Below are positions 25,283 to 33,956 of a DNA stretch of 64,000 nt, in pieces. The notes under the pieces are model-generated. The model saw only the letters and a list, made by a program, of their open reading frames with translations. It made no database searches and was not told where the DNA came from. Origin of the DNA: CAWJPW01 sp963844845 (GTDB lineage: Bacteria > Acidobacteriota > Thermoanaerobaculia > Thermoanaerobaculales > Sulfomarinibacteraceae); the NCBI GenBank assembly GCA_963844845.1, contig CAWJPW010000005.1, positions 62,001 to 126,000 on the forward strand, given 5' to 3'. How positions within the stretch are numbered: the stretch's first letter is position 1; every line of letters begins with the position of its first letter. Both the position numbers and the translations under genes were made by a program.

Positions 25283-25741
25283 CTACATTGTATCGGGTGA
25301 GCCGTCGCCAGCGGTCTTGGCAGGCACCGGGTTGCGGTAGCGCAGGAAGTCACTGGCGACGTGGATGCTCTTTTGCCCCGCGCGCATCAGCCGCTCCGCC
25401 AGCTCGTGCAGCGGCATCTCCTGGCCGCGCAGGCTCGCGAGCTTCACCAGCATCGGCAGGTTGACTCCGGTGACGACCTCAACCTTGTCTGGCACCAGGA
25501 AGGGCAATGCCAGGTTGGTTGCGGTGCCGCCGAACATGTCAGTGAGCACAAGCACGCCGCTCGCCTCTTTCTGCATCTGGGAAAGCTCCTGCTTGACCAT
25601 GCGGCAGGCATCGTCGGAGTCGGCGTCCCACGGTAGCGCCAGGGCGGCGAGACCCTGCTCGAGGTGAGGGTCGATGGTCCGCGCCGCCTTGAGCAGCTCG
25701 TGGGCAAGTTCACCGTGTGAGAGGACGAGAACCCGGATCAT
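25283..25741 (-). CDS. PTS mannose-family IIA component
   Basis: The 152-residue IIA(Man)-type domain carries the phosphorylatable His9 (LSHGELA) and the family motifs DMFGGTATN and VTGVNLPML. No IIB or IIC partner is present, so it probably signals rather than transports. ATG 25741 overlaps the rapZ stop (ATGA). Gene order rapZ-IIA-ptsH-ptsI is the regulatory PTS arrangement found in many Gram-negative bacteria. Confidence 0.92.
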   Translation of the reverse strand: MIRVLVLSHGELAHELLKAARTIDPHLEQGLAALALPWDADSDDACRMVKQELSQMQKEASGVLVLTDMFGGTATNLALPFLVPDKVEVVTGVNLPMLVKLASLRGQEMPLHELAERLMRAGQKSIHVASDFLRYRNPVPAKTAGDGSPDTM

Positions 25742-26613
25742 GTGTTCCTCCAGCGGTCCTTGTCGCGATGGTGCAGCGTCACGTTGTAGCCCTCCGCTCG
25801 GACCGCCCCGGCAATGCGTCCGCCCATGAACACCGACCGGTGCCGGCCGCCGGTACAGCCCAAGGCGATGCCGAGGTGGGTCTTGAGCTCCTCCCCGTAG
25901 CGCGGCAGGAGATACAGAATGAGGTCGATGATGCGCTTGAACGCTTCCTGGACCTCGGGGAACTGCTCCATCCACTGCTCCACCGCGGGGTCGTCGCCGG
26001 GCAGCGCCCGCAGTCGCTCGACGAAGTAGGGATTGGGCAGGAAACGGACGTCGAACACGAGGCTGGCCGCCGGGGGCACGCCCTGAAGGTAGGAGAAGCT
26101 CTCGATGTCGAGCGCGAGCAGCTGGCGGGGGTCGTCGACACCACCCAGGTCGAGAGCCTGACGGCGCAGCTGATGGGGGTTGAGACGCGTGGTGTCGATG
26201 ACGAGATCGGCCACTCGGCGGACCTCGGTGAGCACTGCCTGCTCCTCGGCGATCGCCTGCTCGAGGCTCTCGCCGCGCAGCGGGTGCGGCCGGCGAGCCA
26301 CTGAGAAGCGCTGGAGCAAGGCTTCCGGCGAGGCCTCTACGTAGATCACGCGGACGGCCGGCCAGCGGTTGCGAAGCTCGGCATGGACCCCGGGAAAGCG
26401 GAGGGCGAACCCCTCGGTGCGCACGTCCAATACCACCACGAGGCGGCTCATGTGCGCCTCGGAGCGTGCGAACAGCTCCGGTACGAGCTCCAAGGGGATG
26501 TTGTCGACGCAGAGATAGCCGAGATCCTCGAGACTCCGGGATAACACGGTCTTGCCCGAACCGGAGAGCCCGGTAATCACGAATGGGCCCATGAACGATC
26601 GCTCATCCTTCAT
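25738..26613 (-). CDS. rapZ: RNase adapter / nucleotide-binding protein RapZ
   Basis: The 291-residue protein belongs to the RapZ (YvcJ) family. A Walker A motif GLSGSGKT spans residues 15-22, and the C-terminal domain has LGCTGGRHRSV (about residues 255-265), the sugar-binding signature. In E. coli RapZ senses glucosamine-6-phosphate and directs RNase E to small RNAs; here the target is unknown. Its start overlaps hprK by 11 bases. Confidence 0.95.
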   Translation of the reverse strand: MKDERSFMGPFVITGLSGSGKTVLSRSLEDLGYLCVDNIPLELVPELFARSEAHMSRLVVVLDVRTEGFALRFPGVHAELRNRWPAVRVIYVEASPEALLQRFSVARRPHPLRGESLEQAIAEEQAVLTEVRRVADLVIDTTRLNPHQLRRQALDLGGVDDPRQLLALDIESFSYLQGVPPAASLVFDVRFLPNPYFVERLRALPGDDPAVEQWMEQFPEVQEAFKRIIDLILYLLPRYGEELKTHLGIALGCTGGRHRSVFMGGRIAGAVRAEGYNVTLHHRDKDRWRNT

Positions 26614-27598
26614 CGGATTCCTGCTCCCCAGCGGCGCGACGGTTCACTGCCTCGATGAACGAGCGCTCGTCATGGACGCCGCGCTGCGCGAGGATGCACT
26701 TACGCACCGCCGTCTCCACCATGATCGAGACGTGGCGGCCGGGCGCCACCGGCATGGTGTACATGGGGACGTCCACCCCGAGGATGCTCAGGGTTGAGCT
26801 CCAAGGCTGGCCGGTCTGCATGAGCTGCTCCCGCCAGCGCTGCTCCTCCTCCCGAGCCTCCTTGCTCAGCTTCACGAGCCGGATGACGAGGGAGATCAGC
26901 ACTGATGGCGACGCAGCGGTCATGCCGAAGTGCTTGCGAACATCGATTATGCCGACGCCACGCAACTCGAGGAAGTTCTCCAGGTGCTCGTGCGGATAGC
27001 CGCGCAGGCCCTCCCGGTGGCTGCGCCGGACGACCACAATGTCATCGGCCACCAGCCGGTGGCCGCGGTAGACCAGCTCGAGGCCGCACTCGCTCTTGCC
27101 GATTCCGGGGTCACCGATGATCAGCGTGCCGAGGGAGAAGACGTCCACCAGGACCCCGTGCAGGTGCACGGTGGGAGCCAGTGCCTCCTCCAAGTAGGCC
27201 GAAACCGACTGGATGACGTCCGAGGTCGGCTGGCTCGTCACCATGAATGGACGCCCGCGCTCATCACATGCGCGGAGCACCTCTTGGCTGGGTCGCAGCC
27301 CCTTGGCCGAGATGACTCCGGGGATCTCTCGGTAGATCAGCTGCAGCAGGCGGCGTTGTGCCTCGTCCTCACCCAGGGTCTCGAGGTAGGCGTACTCGGA
27401 CTCGCCGAGGATCTGGAGACGGTTGGGCTTCACGTAGGGAAGGTAGCCGGCCAGTGCGAGACCGGGCTTTTGTATGCGGGGGTTGGTGACAGTGTTGCGG
27501 TCGAGGGCGCCCGCGCCTGCTACGACCTCCAACCCCAGGAAGCTCAATTTGGATGCCTCAAGCAGGCGCCGCATGGAGACGGGCGCCGGAGTGGTCAC
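26603..27598 (-). CDS. hprK: HPr kinase/phosphorylase
   Basis: The 331-residue enzyme phosphorylates and dephosphorylates HPr at Ser46. The P-loop is GDPGIGKS at residues 162-169, preceded by HGVLVDVFSLG with the conserved His146. The HPrK-family signature LELRGVGIIDV is near residue 218. The start is GTG overlapping the ptsN stop. Its presence with a Ser46-containing HPr supports metabolic control through HPr phosphorylation. Confidence 0.96.
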   Translation of the reverse strand: MTTPAPVSMRRLLEASKLSFLGLEVVAGAGALDRNTVTNPRIQKPGLALAGYLPYVKPNRLQILGESEYAYLETLGEDEAQRRLLQLIYREIPGVISAKGLRPSQEVLRACDERGRPFMVTSQPTSDVIQSVSAYLEEALAPTVHLHGVLVDVFSLGTLIIGDPGIGKSECGLELVYRGHRLVADDIVVVRRSHREGLRGYPHEHLENFLELRGVGIIDVRKHFGMTAASPSVLISLVIRLVKLSKEAREEEQRWREQLMQTGQPWSSTLSILGVDVPMYTMPVAPGRHVSIMVETAVRKCILAQRGVHDERSFIEAVNRRAAGEQESDEG

Positions 27599-28059
27599 AA
27601 TCCCTCCGCCGCGGCAACCTTCTGGATCGACTGGATGATCTCCGCGGTTTCCCGCGCAGCGAGGAGATCACGGCGAAGGTCCTTGCGCTTCAGCACCCGT
27701 GCAATCTGGCTGAGCACCTGGAGGTGCGCCGCCGGCTGATCGGGGGGTGAGAGCACCACGAAGAGGAACCGCACCGGCTCGCCGTCGGTGGCACCGAAGT
27801 CCACTCCCTGCACGAAGCGCGCGAGGGCAAGGTAGATCTTCTTGGTTCCCTGCAGCTTGCAGTGGGGGATCGCAAAACCGTCTCCCACAGAGGTTGATCC
27901 CAAGCGCTCGCGATCCAGGAGGGCTCCCAGGATCTCGCGGCCCGAGATGTCGAGGTCGGGTGAGATCCGTTCAGACACGGCCGCGAGAGCCGTGTTGATG
28001 TCGTCAGCCTCCAACTGAATGAAGACGCGCTCCGGTCCGATCAATTGCTGAAGCTTCAC
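27595..28059 (-). CDS. ptsN: PTS nitrogen-type IIA protein PtsN (EIIANtr)
   Basis: The 154-residue IIA(Ntr) domain has its active-site His66 in GDGFAIPHCK. Next to rpoN and hpf this is the classical rpoN operon, where EIIANtr regulates potassium, nitrogen and sigma-54-related functions. The start is GTG 28059. It lies 19 bp after the hpf stop. Confidence 0.95.
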   Translation of the reverse strand: MKLQQLIGPERVFIQLEADDINTALAAVSERISPDLDISGREILGALLDRERLGSTSVGDGFAIPHCKLQGTKKIYLALARFVQGVDFGATDGEPVRFLFVVLSPPDQPAAHLQVLSQIARVLKRKDLRRDLLAARETAEIIQSIQKVAAAEGL

Positions 28060-28078
28060 TGTATCGCCTGTGTATGTC

Positions 28079-28624
28079 TCACAGCTCCGGTGTAATAAGG
28101 CCGAGATTGTTGTCGCGCCGACGGTACAGCACGTTCACCTTGGAGTTCCCGGCGTTGAGGAAGACGATGAACTCGTTGTGCGATTCCTCCAGCTGCAGCA
28201 CGGCCTCGTCGATACTCATGGGCTTGATGGTGATGGAGCTGGTCTTGACGATGCGCGGCTCGCCTCCGGCCAATGAGTCGGACTCGAGCACGTCGAGGTT
28301 CCAGTCGGGCACCGACAGGCTCTCATCAGGGTGGCGCTTGCGGCCCTTGAGGCGCGTCTTGGCGCGTCGGGCCTGGATCTCCAGCTTGTCCACCGCCTCC
28401 TGGACGGCGCTCATGGACTCCTTGGCCTGACCCGTGGACATGATATCGAAGTCCTTGCCCTTGATGAAGATGCTCGCTTCGATCAGGTGGCGTTGCTGGG
28501 CCAGCTCGACGCGAATGTCGAGCACGTCGTTGAAGTACTTCATGAGCTTCGCGAGCTTCTTCTCGGTGAGCTGCCGAACCTGGTCCGTGAGCTCCACCTT
28601 GCGCGCGATGTATTCGACCTGCAT
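28079..28624 (-). CDS. hpf: Long-form ribosome hibernation promoting factor
   Basis: The 181-residue protein has an N-terminal HPF/YfiA domain (residues 1-100) with the typical pattern ARKVELTDQVRQLTEKKLAKL. A C-terminal S30AE dimerisation domain (about residues 120-181) carries SIDEAVLQLEESHNEFIVFLN. The long form can dimerise 70S ribosomes into 100S. ATG 28624 has GGAG upstream; a start at 28639 is less likely. It lies 20 bp after rpoN. Confidence 0.95.
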   Translation of the reverse strand: MQVEYIARKVELTDQVRQLTEKKLAKLMKYFNDVLDIRVELAQQRHLIEASIFIKGKDFDIMSTGQAKESMSAVQEAVDKLEIQARRAKTRLKGRKRHPDESLSVPDWNLDVLESDSLAGGEPRIVKTSSITIKPMSIDEAVLQLEESHNEFIVFLNAGNSKVNVLYRRRDNNLGLITPEL

Positions 28625-28644
28625 GCCTCGCTCCTTCACTTGAC

Positions 28645-30138
28645 TCAGAACACTCGCTTGCGTTTTTCGGATGAGGGAATCGCCAGCTCCTCGCGGTACT
28701 TTGCTACAGTCCTTCGCGCCAGGCGGATGCCTTCCCGCTGCAGCAGCTTCATGATCTTCGAGTCCGACAGGGGATGCTCGAGATCCTCTGACTCGACCAG
28801 CTTGCGGATCCTTTCTTTCACGACCAGCGACGAGACGTTCTCCCCCCGTGCTGAGTCCACGCCCGAGTGGAAGAAGAACCGCATCGGGAAGAGGCCGCGA
28901 GGAGTGTACATGTACTTGTTGCTCACCACACGCGAGATGGTGGATTCGTGCATCCCGATGTCCTCCGCAACCTGGCGCAGCACCATCGGCTTGAGCAACT
29001 CAATACCACGGTCGAGAAAATCCCGCTGGAAGCTCACGATGCTCCGGGCGACCTTGTAGATGGTGCGCTGGCGCTGGTCGATGCTCTTCATCAGCCATAC
29101 CGCGCTCCGCATCTTGTCCTTGAGATACGACGCGGCTTCGGAGTCCAGCACGCTGCCCTCGAGCAGGCGCGCGTACTGGGAGTTCACCCGCAGGCGCGGA
29201 AGCCCGTCGTCGTTGAGGCTGATGACGTACTCGCCGTCGACCTTGCGCACATAAACGTCAGGCTCGATGTAGGTGTTGGTATCGCGGTGGTACTGTCGTC
29301 CAGGCTTGCGTTCGAGACGCTGGATGACGTCGAGCGCGGGCCTGAGCTCGCCCAGATCCACGTGCAGCGCAGTGGCGATCTTCTCCCAACGCTGATGGAG
29401 GAAGTCATCCCAGTACTCGCACACCAGCGCCCGGGTCCGGTCCAGCACCGTCCGCTCCTCGGGGTCCGCGGTGGCGAGCAGCAGATCGACCTGGAACGCG
29501 AGGCACTCCTGAAGGGTGCGCGCTCCGATTCCGGGCGGATCGAGCGAGCGGACCGTGATCAGTGCGCGCTGCAAGGTCGCCTCGTCCGCCCCGGTCGCTG
29601 CGAGGATCTCGTCGTCGCTGGCATGCAGGAAGCCGTCCTCGTCCAGGTTGCCGACGATGAACTCGCAGATGTTGGTGAGCTCTTCGGGGCACGACAGCAT
29701 GTGAAGCTGCCACATGAGATGACCGAAGAGCCCTTCGGGTGCCGAGACGACGTTCTCGAGCGGGGTATCGGCGGTGTCGGAGTAGGCCATCGACGGCCCT
29801 TCGCTCCGGGCATCACCGAGGTAGTCCGAGAAAAAGGCATCCACGTCGATGTCGGCGTAGGTCTCCTCCGGGCTCGGTAGCGGCGACTCCTCGCGGGCGG
29901 TCTCGGCCGGTGTCGGGGTCGTGTCGCCTTGAGAGGGAGCCTCGATGCCTTCACCCTGAGCCGGTTCCTCCTGGCCCTGCTCCTCCACCTCGAGCATTGG
30001 GTTCTCGAGAATCTCCTGGGCCAGCGTCTCTTCCAGCTCGATTCTCGACAGCTGCAACAGCTTGATCGCCTGCTGCAGTGAGGGAGTCATAACTAGCCTT
30101 TGGGCCAGCTTGAGGCGGAGCTTCTGTTCCAGTGCCAT
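28645..30138 (-). CDS. rpoN: RNA polymerase sigma-54 factor RpoN
   Basis: This 497-residue alternative sigma factor needs an enhancer-binding ATPase to open promoters. The N-terminal Gln/Leu-rich activator domain (residues 5-60) precedes an acidic linker (about 55-150). Core-binding and DNA-binding domains follow, ending in the RpoN box ARRTVAKYRE at residues 473-482. Only 3 bp separate it from lptB. No enhancer-binding protein is encoded in this window. Confidence 0.97.
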   Translation of the reverse strand: MALEQKLRLKLAQRLVMTPSLQQAIKLLQLSRIELEETLAQEILENPMLEVEEQGQEEPAQGEGIEAPSQGDTTPTPAETAREESPLPSPEETYADIDVDAFFSDYLGDARSEGPSMAYSDTADTPLENVVSAPEGLFGHLMWQLHMLSCPEELTNICEFIVGNLDEDGFLHASDDEILAATGADEATLQRALITVRSLDPPGIGARTLQECLAFQVDLLLATADPEERTVLDRTRALVCEYWDDFLHQRWEKIATALHVDLGELRPALDVIQRLERKPGRQYHRDTNTYIEPDVYVRKVDGEYVISLNDDGLPRLRVNSQYARLLEGSVLDSEAASYLKDKMRSAVWLMKSIDQRQRTIYKVARSIVSFQRDFLDRGIELLKPMVLRQVAEDIGMHESTISRVVSNKYMYTPRGLFPMRFFFHSGVDSARGENVSSLVVKERIRKLVESEDLEHPLSDSKIMKLLQREGIRLARRTVAKYREELAIPSSEKRKRVF

Positions 30139-30141
30139 CGA

Positions 30142-30876
30142 TCAGAGTTGAAAATCCTCTCCGAGATAGATCCGGCGGACGTCTGCGTTCTCGGCGAGCG
30201 TCTGTGGCACTCCCCCAGCAAAAATCCTGCCGTCCTTGATTATATAGGCGCGGTCGGTGATCTTCAACGTCTCTCGGACGTTATGATCGGTGATCAAAAC
30301 ACCTATCCCCAATGACTTGAGGTGACGTATGATGCGTTGGAGGTCTATTACCGCGATGGGATCGATGCCGGCGAACGGTTCGTCGAGGAGGATGAAGGTT
30401 GGGTCGATAGCGAGAGCGCGCGCGATCTCGAGGCGGCGCCGTTCGCCACCGGAGAGGGTCTCCGCTGCCTGGTGGCGGCGCTCCTCGAGCCCAAACTCCT
30501 CGAGCAGCTCGTCGATCTTCCCGTGTGCCTGGTGGCGCTCGACACCCAGTGCCTCGAGAATCAACCAGATGTTGTCCTCCACCGAGAGCCGACGAAACGC
30601 GCTCGGCTCCTGTGGCAGGTAGCTGATCCCCATGCGGGCGCGACGGTACATGGGCTCGCTAGTGATGTCGCGGTCTCCGAGCACGACCCGACCCTCCTGC
30701 GGCTCCACGAGACCGACGATCATGTAGAACGTGGTGGTCTTACCCGCCCCGTTGGGTCCGAGGAGGCCCACAATCTCGCTCGGTGAGATGGCGATGTCGA
30801 CGCCATCCACAACCCACCTGCCACGGTAGGCCTTGCGAAGACCGTGCGCCGCCAGATCGAGGGCCTTGGGGCTCAG
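30142..30876 (-). CDS. lptB: LPS export ABC transporter ATPase LptB, CTG start
   Basis: The LptB ATPase has 244 residues when read from CTG 30876. The domain carries the Walker A GLLGPNGAGKTT, the signature LSGGERRRLEIARAL and the Walker B FILLDEPFAGIDP. Starting at the next usual codon (GTG 30810) would delete about 22 residues of the N-terminal strand (LDLAAHGLRKAYRGRWVV), which the family always has. CTG 30876 has GGAGG seven bases upstream and overlaps the preceding stop (CTGA). It powers LPS extraction with LptFG and LptCA. Confidence 0.9.
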   Translation of the reverse strand: MSPKALDLAAHGLRKAYRGRWVVDGVDIAISPSEIVGLLGPNGAGKTTTFYMIVGLVEPQEGRVVLGDRDITSEPMYRRARMGISYLPQEPSAFRRLSVEDNIWLILEALGVERHQAHGKIDELLEEFGLEERRHQAAETLSGGERRRLEIARALAIDPTFILLDEPFAGIDPIAVIDLQRIIRHLKSLGIGVLITDHNVRETLKITDRAYIIKDGRIFAGGVPQTLAENADVRRIYLGEDFQL

Positions 30877-32852
30877 GGCTTTTCCTCCGGGTGGTAGATC
30901 GTCTCCGAGGGGTTCTCCGAGGTGCCCGAAACGGTGACCCTACCACTGGCCTGATTCCAGGTCAACTCGGTGCCGGACACGACGTTACCGGCGCTGTCAG
31001 TGAGCGCGACCCGGGTCCCCTCCATGGTGACGGTGTCAGTTTCGGCGTCGTAGTGGGCGCTGTCACCGGTCATCCGGCGGCCTTCCACCCGGTCGACGAT
31101 CTCCACCTGGCCCCTCGCGTCCAGGGTCGAGATAGTGCTCCCCGTGGTGAACGCCACCTTGAGCTCCTGCGCCGACAGCAGGTGGACGGGGTCGGTGTAG
31201 CGGACGCCACCGCTGTACACGGCGCTTCCGGTGTCGTGGTCGTAGGTGAGCGAGCGCGCCACCACCAGGGCGTCCTCGTCGCCCCCTGCCTGCTCGTCGA
31301 GCTGCTGTGCCGGTATGGTGGTGCGCACATGCCCGGTGGCCTCGAGCGACTCGCTAGATGGTCGGTAGCGAATCTCGTCGGCCAGCAACAGCCGTCGGCC
31401 CTGCCATACCCGGGCATCGTCACGCAGGATGAGGAGCTCGCCGTTCTCGAGCGCCCGCAGTGAATCAGAGGCGAAGTGGAGGGGACCGGCCTCGGCAGTT
31501 CCATCCGTCCCCATGAGGCTGGCGTCCTCGACCTGGCCCTGGACGCCCCCAGTGGCGCTGGCTCGGCCCTCGGTGTCGAAGAGCTGGACCTCCTCCGCGT
31601 TGAGCCAGGAGGCGCCAGAGATCAGCACCGCGCGCTCCTTGGCCGTGTCGGCTGAACCGCGCAGCATCACCATCTGGCGTTCGGGCAGGAAGCGCGCGAC
31701 GTCGCCGCGTCCCTCCTCCTCACCCGAACGCACGACCACGTCGCCGGTCATCTCCATGTGACCCGGGCGACCGTTCTCAAACCAGACCTGCGCGTCGTGC
31801 GCAGCGGCAGTGCGGGTGGGGCCTTCGAGGGGTATCTCGGTGACGCAGACAACGACCTCGGCCCACAGCTTCTGGAGGCCCTCGGGCCCAACAACCGCTC
31901 GCAGGCGCCAGGTCCTGATGGTGCGCTCGAGGAAGTCGGGCAGTCCGCTCATCTGCAGTGTGACCCAGCGCCCGTCGGTGGTGGCCGAGACGTGCCATCG
32001 CCCTCCGCTGTCGCGGTTGGCCACCACCCGCTCCGCCCACCCCGATGCGGTACCGCCGTCGCCGCCCGCCGATGCGTCGTCAAGGACGACTCCGCCGCGC
32101 ATCTCGAGTCGCTGCGGTGTCCCCTCATTGCCGTCGAGCACTACCACTGCAAACGGGGCGGTGAGCGAGGCGCCTTCCTTTGTCACGCGCCCGCCCGCAG
32201 GCAGCACGATGCGCCCTTGTTGGCGCAGGTAGCGCACGCGGGGCGCGATCAGTATCCCACCCTCGCGCAGCTGGAGACGGACGTTGCCGGTGAGCTCGAG
32301 CTGGTCGTCGGCCAATCCGTAGCTGGCGCCGGCCGCGCGGCCGACCAGCTGTGGGTTGGCGAACACGACCGGGGCGTCTGTGACGAAATGGCGAGTCGCT
32401 GAATCGAAGTGCCCGCGCTCGGTATCGACAAACGCCCCGTTTGCGAACTCCACGTGAACTGCACCCTTGAGGCGGGCGTCACGGGTCTGCAGGTTGAAGC
32501 TGGCCCGGTCGCTCGACAGGAGCGGACCCTTGTGACCGTCCGAGTAGAACTGCAGCCGCACCCCTTCGATCTCCTGCCAGCCAGTCGACATGGAGAGTGT
32601 GCGTTGAGCGGTGAGCTCGAACACGGTCTTTCCTGCCACCGACTCGGTGTACTTGAAGTTGTGGTAGACGCTCACTGTCTGCTCGCCGACGGTGGCTGCT
32701 GGCTCGGCGCCCACCTGGCCTGTGGTGACGTTCACCACCTGGGGTTTGAGCAGGCGCACCCGTCGCACCGCCATGATGGCGACCGCAACCAGGATGACGA
32801 CGATCAGCACAGTGGTAACCAGGCGAAGCCAGGAACTGATTTGGAGCTTCAT
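30873..32852 (-). CDS. Fused LptC-LptA LPS-bridge protein
   Basis: This 659-residue protein contains a membrane anchor at about residues 9-30 and a LptC-like periplasmic domain (to about residue 240). Several OstA/LptA-like jellyroll repeats (about residues 360-650) follow, with the typical alternation of D-x-x-x-Y/R-L and 'GxVxxxxEDxxxxAxxxxY' strands. Normal LptC has about 190 residues and LptA about 180. The fusion would form a continuous LPS bridge from the inner membrane. lptB follows with overlap, so the order is the usual lptC-lptA-lptB. A middle section (about 240-360) is not clearly assigned. Confidence 0.85.
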   Translation of the reverse strand: MKLQISSWLRLVTTVLIVVILVAVAIMAVRRVRLLKPQVVNVTTGQVGAEPAATVGEQTVSVYHNFKYTESVAGKTVFELTAQRTLSMSTGWQEIEGVRLQFYSDGHKGPLLSSDRASFNLQTRDARLKGAVHVEFANGAFVDTERGHFDSATRHFVTDAPVVFANPQLVGRAAGASYGLADDQLELTGNVRLQLREGGILIAPRVRYLRQQGRIVLPAGGRVTKEGASLTAPFAVVVLDGNEGTPQRLEMRGGVVLDDASAGGDGGTASGWAERVVANRDSGGRWHVSATTDGRWVTLQMSGLPDFLERTIRTWRLRAVVGPEGLQKLWAEVVVCVTEIPLEGPTRTAAAHDAQVWFENGRPGHMEMTGDVVVRSGEEEGRGDVARFLPERQMVMLRGSADTAKERAVLISGASWLNAEEVQLFDTEGRASATGGVQGQVEDASLMGTDGTAEAGPLHFASDSLRALENGELLILRDDARVWQGRRLLLADEIRYRPSSESLEATGHVRTTIPAQQLDEQAGGDEDALVVARSLTYDHDTGSAVYSGGVRYTDPVHLLSAQELKVAFTTGSTISTLDARGQVEIVDRVEGRRMTGDSAHYDAETDTVTMEGTRVALTDSAGNVVSGTELTWNQASGRVTVSGTSENPSETIYHPEEKP

Positions 32853-32927
32853 GATCTCGCCCGTTTCCCAAGCCTGGGTTGCGCCGCTTTCGGGCTCGCC
32901 GGCGCCGTACCCTGCCGCCGTCGCATG

Positions 32928-33881
32928 TCAGCGCTCGAGAAACGCACCCATGGCGCGGTACTTCTTGTACCTGCGGGCGACGAGCCCCTCTGGCTTGATC
33001 CGCCTCAGCTCCTTGAGGTGCTTGCGAATCGCCGCCGCCACGGCGTCCGCGATCGCCACCGGGTCCATGTGGGCGCCTCCCGCAGGCTCCGGCACGATCT
33101 CGTCGATGACGCCGAGTCCCTTGAGGTCGCCGGCCGTGAGGCGCAGGGCGCTGGCGGCATCGGCGGCGCGCCCCTGGTCCTTCCACAGGATGGCGCTGCA
33201 GCCCTCCGGTGAGATCACCGAGTAGATGGCATGCTCAAGCATCACGATCCGGTCGCCCACTCCGAGCGCCAACGCGCCTCCCGACCCGCCCTCACCGGTC
33301 ACGACCACCACGATCGGGACGGGCAGTTGGGCCATGGCCAGAAGATTCGAGGCGATGGCCTCGGCCTGACCCCGCTCCTCGGCATCGATGCCCGGGTATG
33401 CTCCCGGCGTATCGATGAAGCACACCACTGGCCGGCCGAACCGGGCTGCGAGCTCCATGATCCGGATCGCCTTGCGGTAGCCTTCGGGGCGTGGCATACC
33501 GAAGTTCCGGCGCACCTTCTCGGTGGTGTCTCTCCCCTTCTGGTGTCCCACAACAGCCACCGGCAGGCCGTCGAAGAGGCCGAAACCCGCGACCACTGCA
33601 GGGTCGTCGGCGAAGCGACGGTCACCGTGAAGCTCGGTGAAGTCCGTCATGATGCCCCGGATGTAGTCGAGGGTGTAGGGCCGCTCGGGGTGCCGGGCGA
33701 GCTGACAGCGCTGCCAGGGCGTCAGGCCGCTGAAGATCTGTTGGATGGTGACGTCGAGCTCCCGCCGTGCCGCGTCGAGTACGTCCTTTCGCTCGAGCGA
33801 AGGCTGCTCCACTTCGAGATCACGAATGCGTACCCTGAGGCTCTCGACCGGCTCGAGGAAGCTGGGTGTTGTCGCCGCCAT
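32928..33881 (-). CDS. accA: Acetyl-CoA carboxylase carboxyltransferase subunit alpha
   Basis: The 317-residue subunit makes malonyl-CoA for fatty-acid synthesis together with AccD, which is not in this window. The family signatures FGMPRPEGYRKAIRIMELA, CFIDTPGAYPGIDAEERGQ and GEGGSGGALALGVGD are all present and the length is normal. ATG 33881 has no strong ribosome binding site, so the exact start is less certain. It lies between apgM and lptCA. Confidence 0.96.
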   Translation of the reverse strand: MAATTPSFLEPVESLRVRIRDLEVEQPSLERKDVLDAARRELDVTIQQIFSGLTPWQRCQLARHPERPYTLDYIRGIMTDFTELHGDRRFADDPAVVAGFGLFDGLPVAVVGHQKGRDTTEKVRRNFGMPRPEGYRKAIRIMELAARFGRPVVCFIDTPGAYPGIDAEERGQAEAIASNLLAMAQLPVPIVVVVTGEGGSGGALALGVGDRIVMLEHAIYSVISPEGCSAILWKDQGRAADAASALRLTAGDLKGLGVIDEIVPEPAGGAHMDPVAIADAVAAAIRKHLKELRRIKPEGLVARRYKKYRAMGAFLER

Positions 33882-33956
33882 TGCGTGACGGTAGCAGAGG
33901 CCACGGAGAGGGTCAATTGAGGATGGAGCCACCGCGCGAGCACGCGGCGCCTGCGG

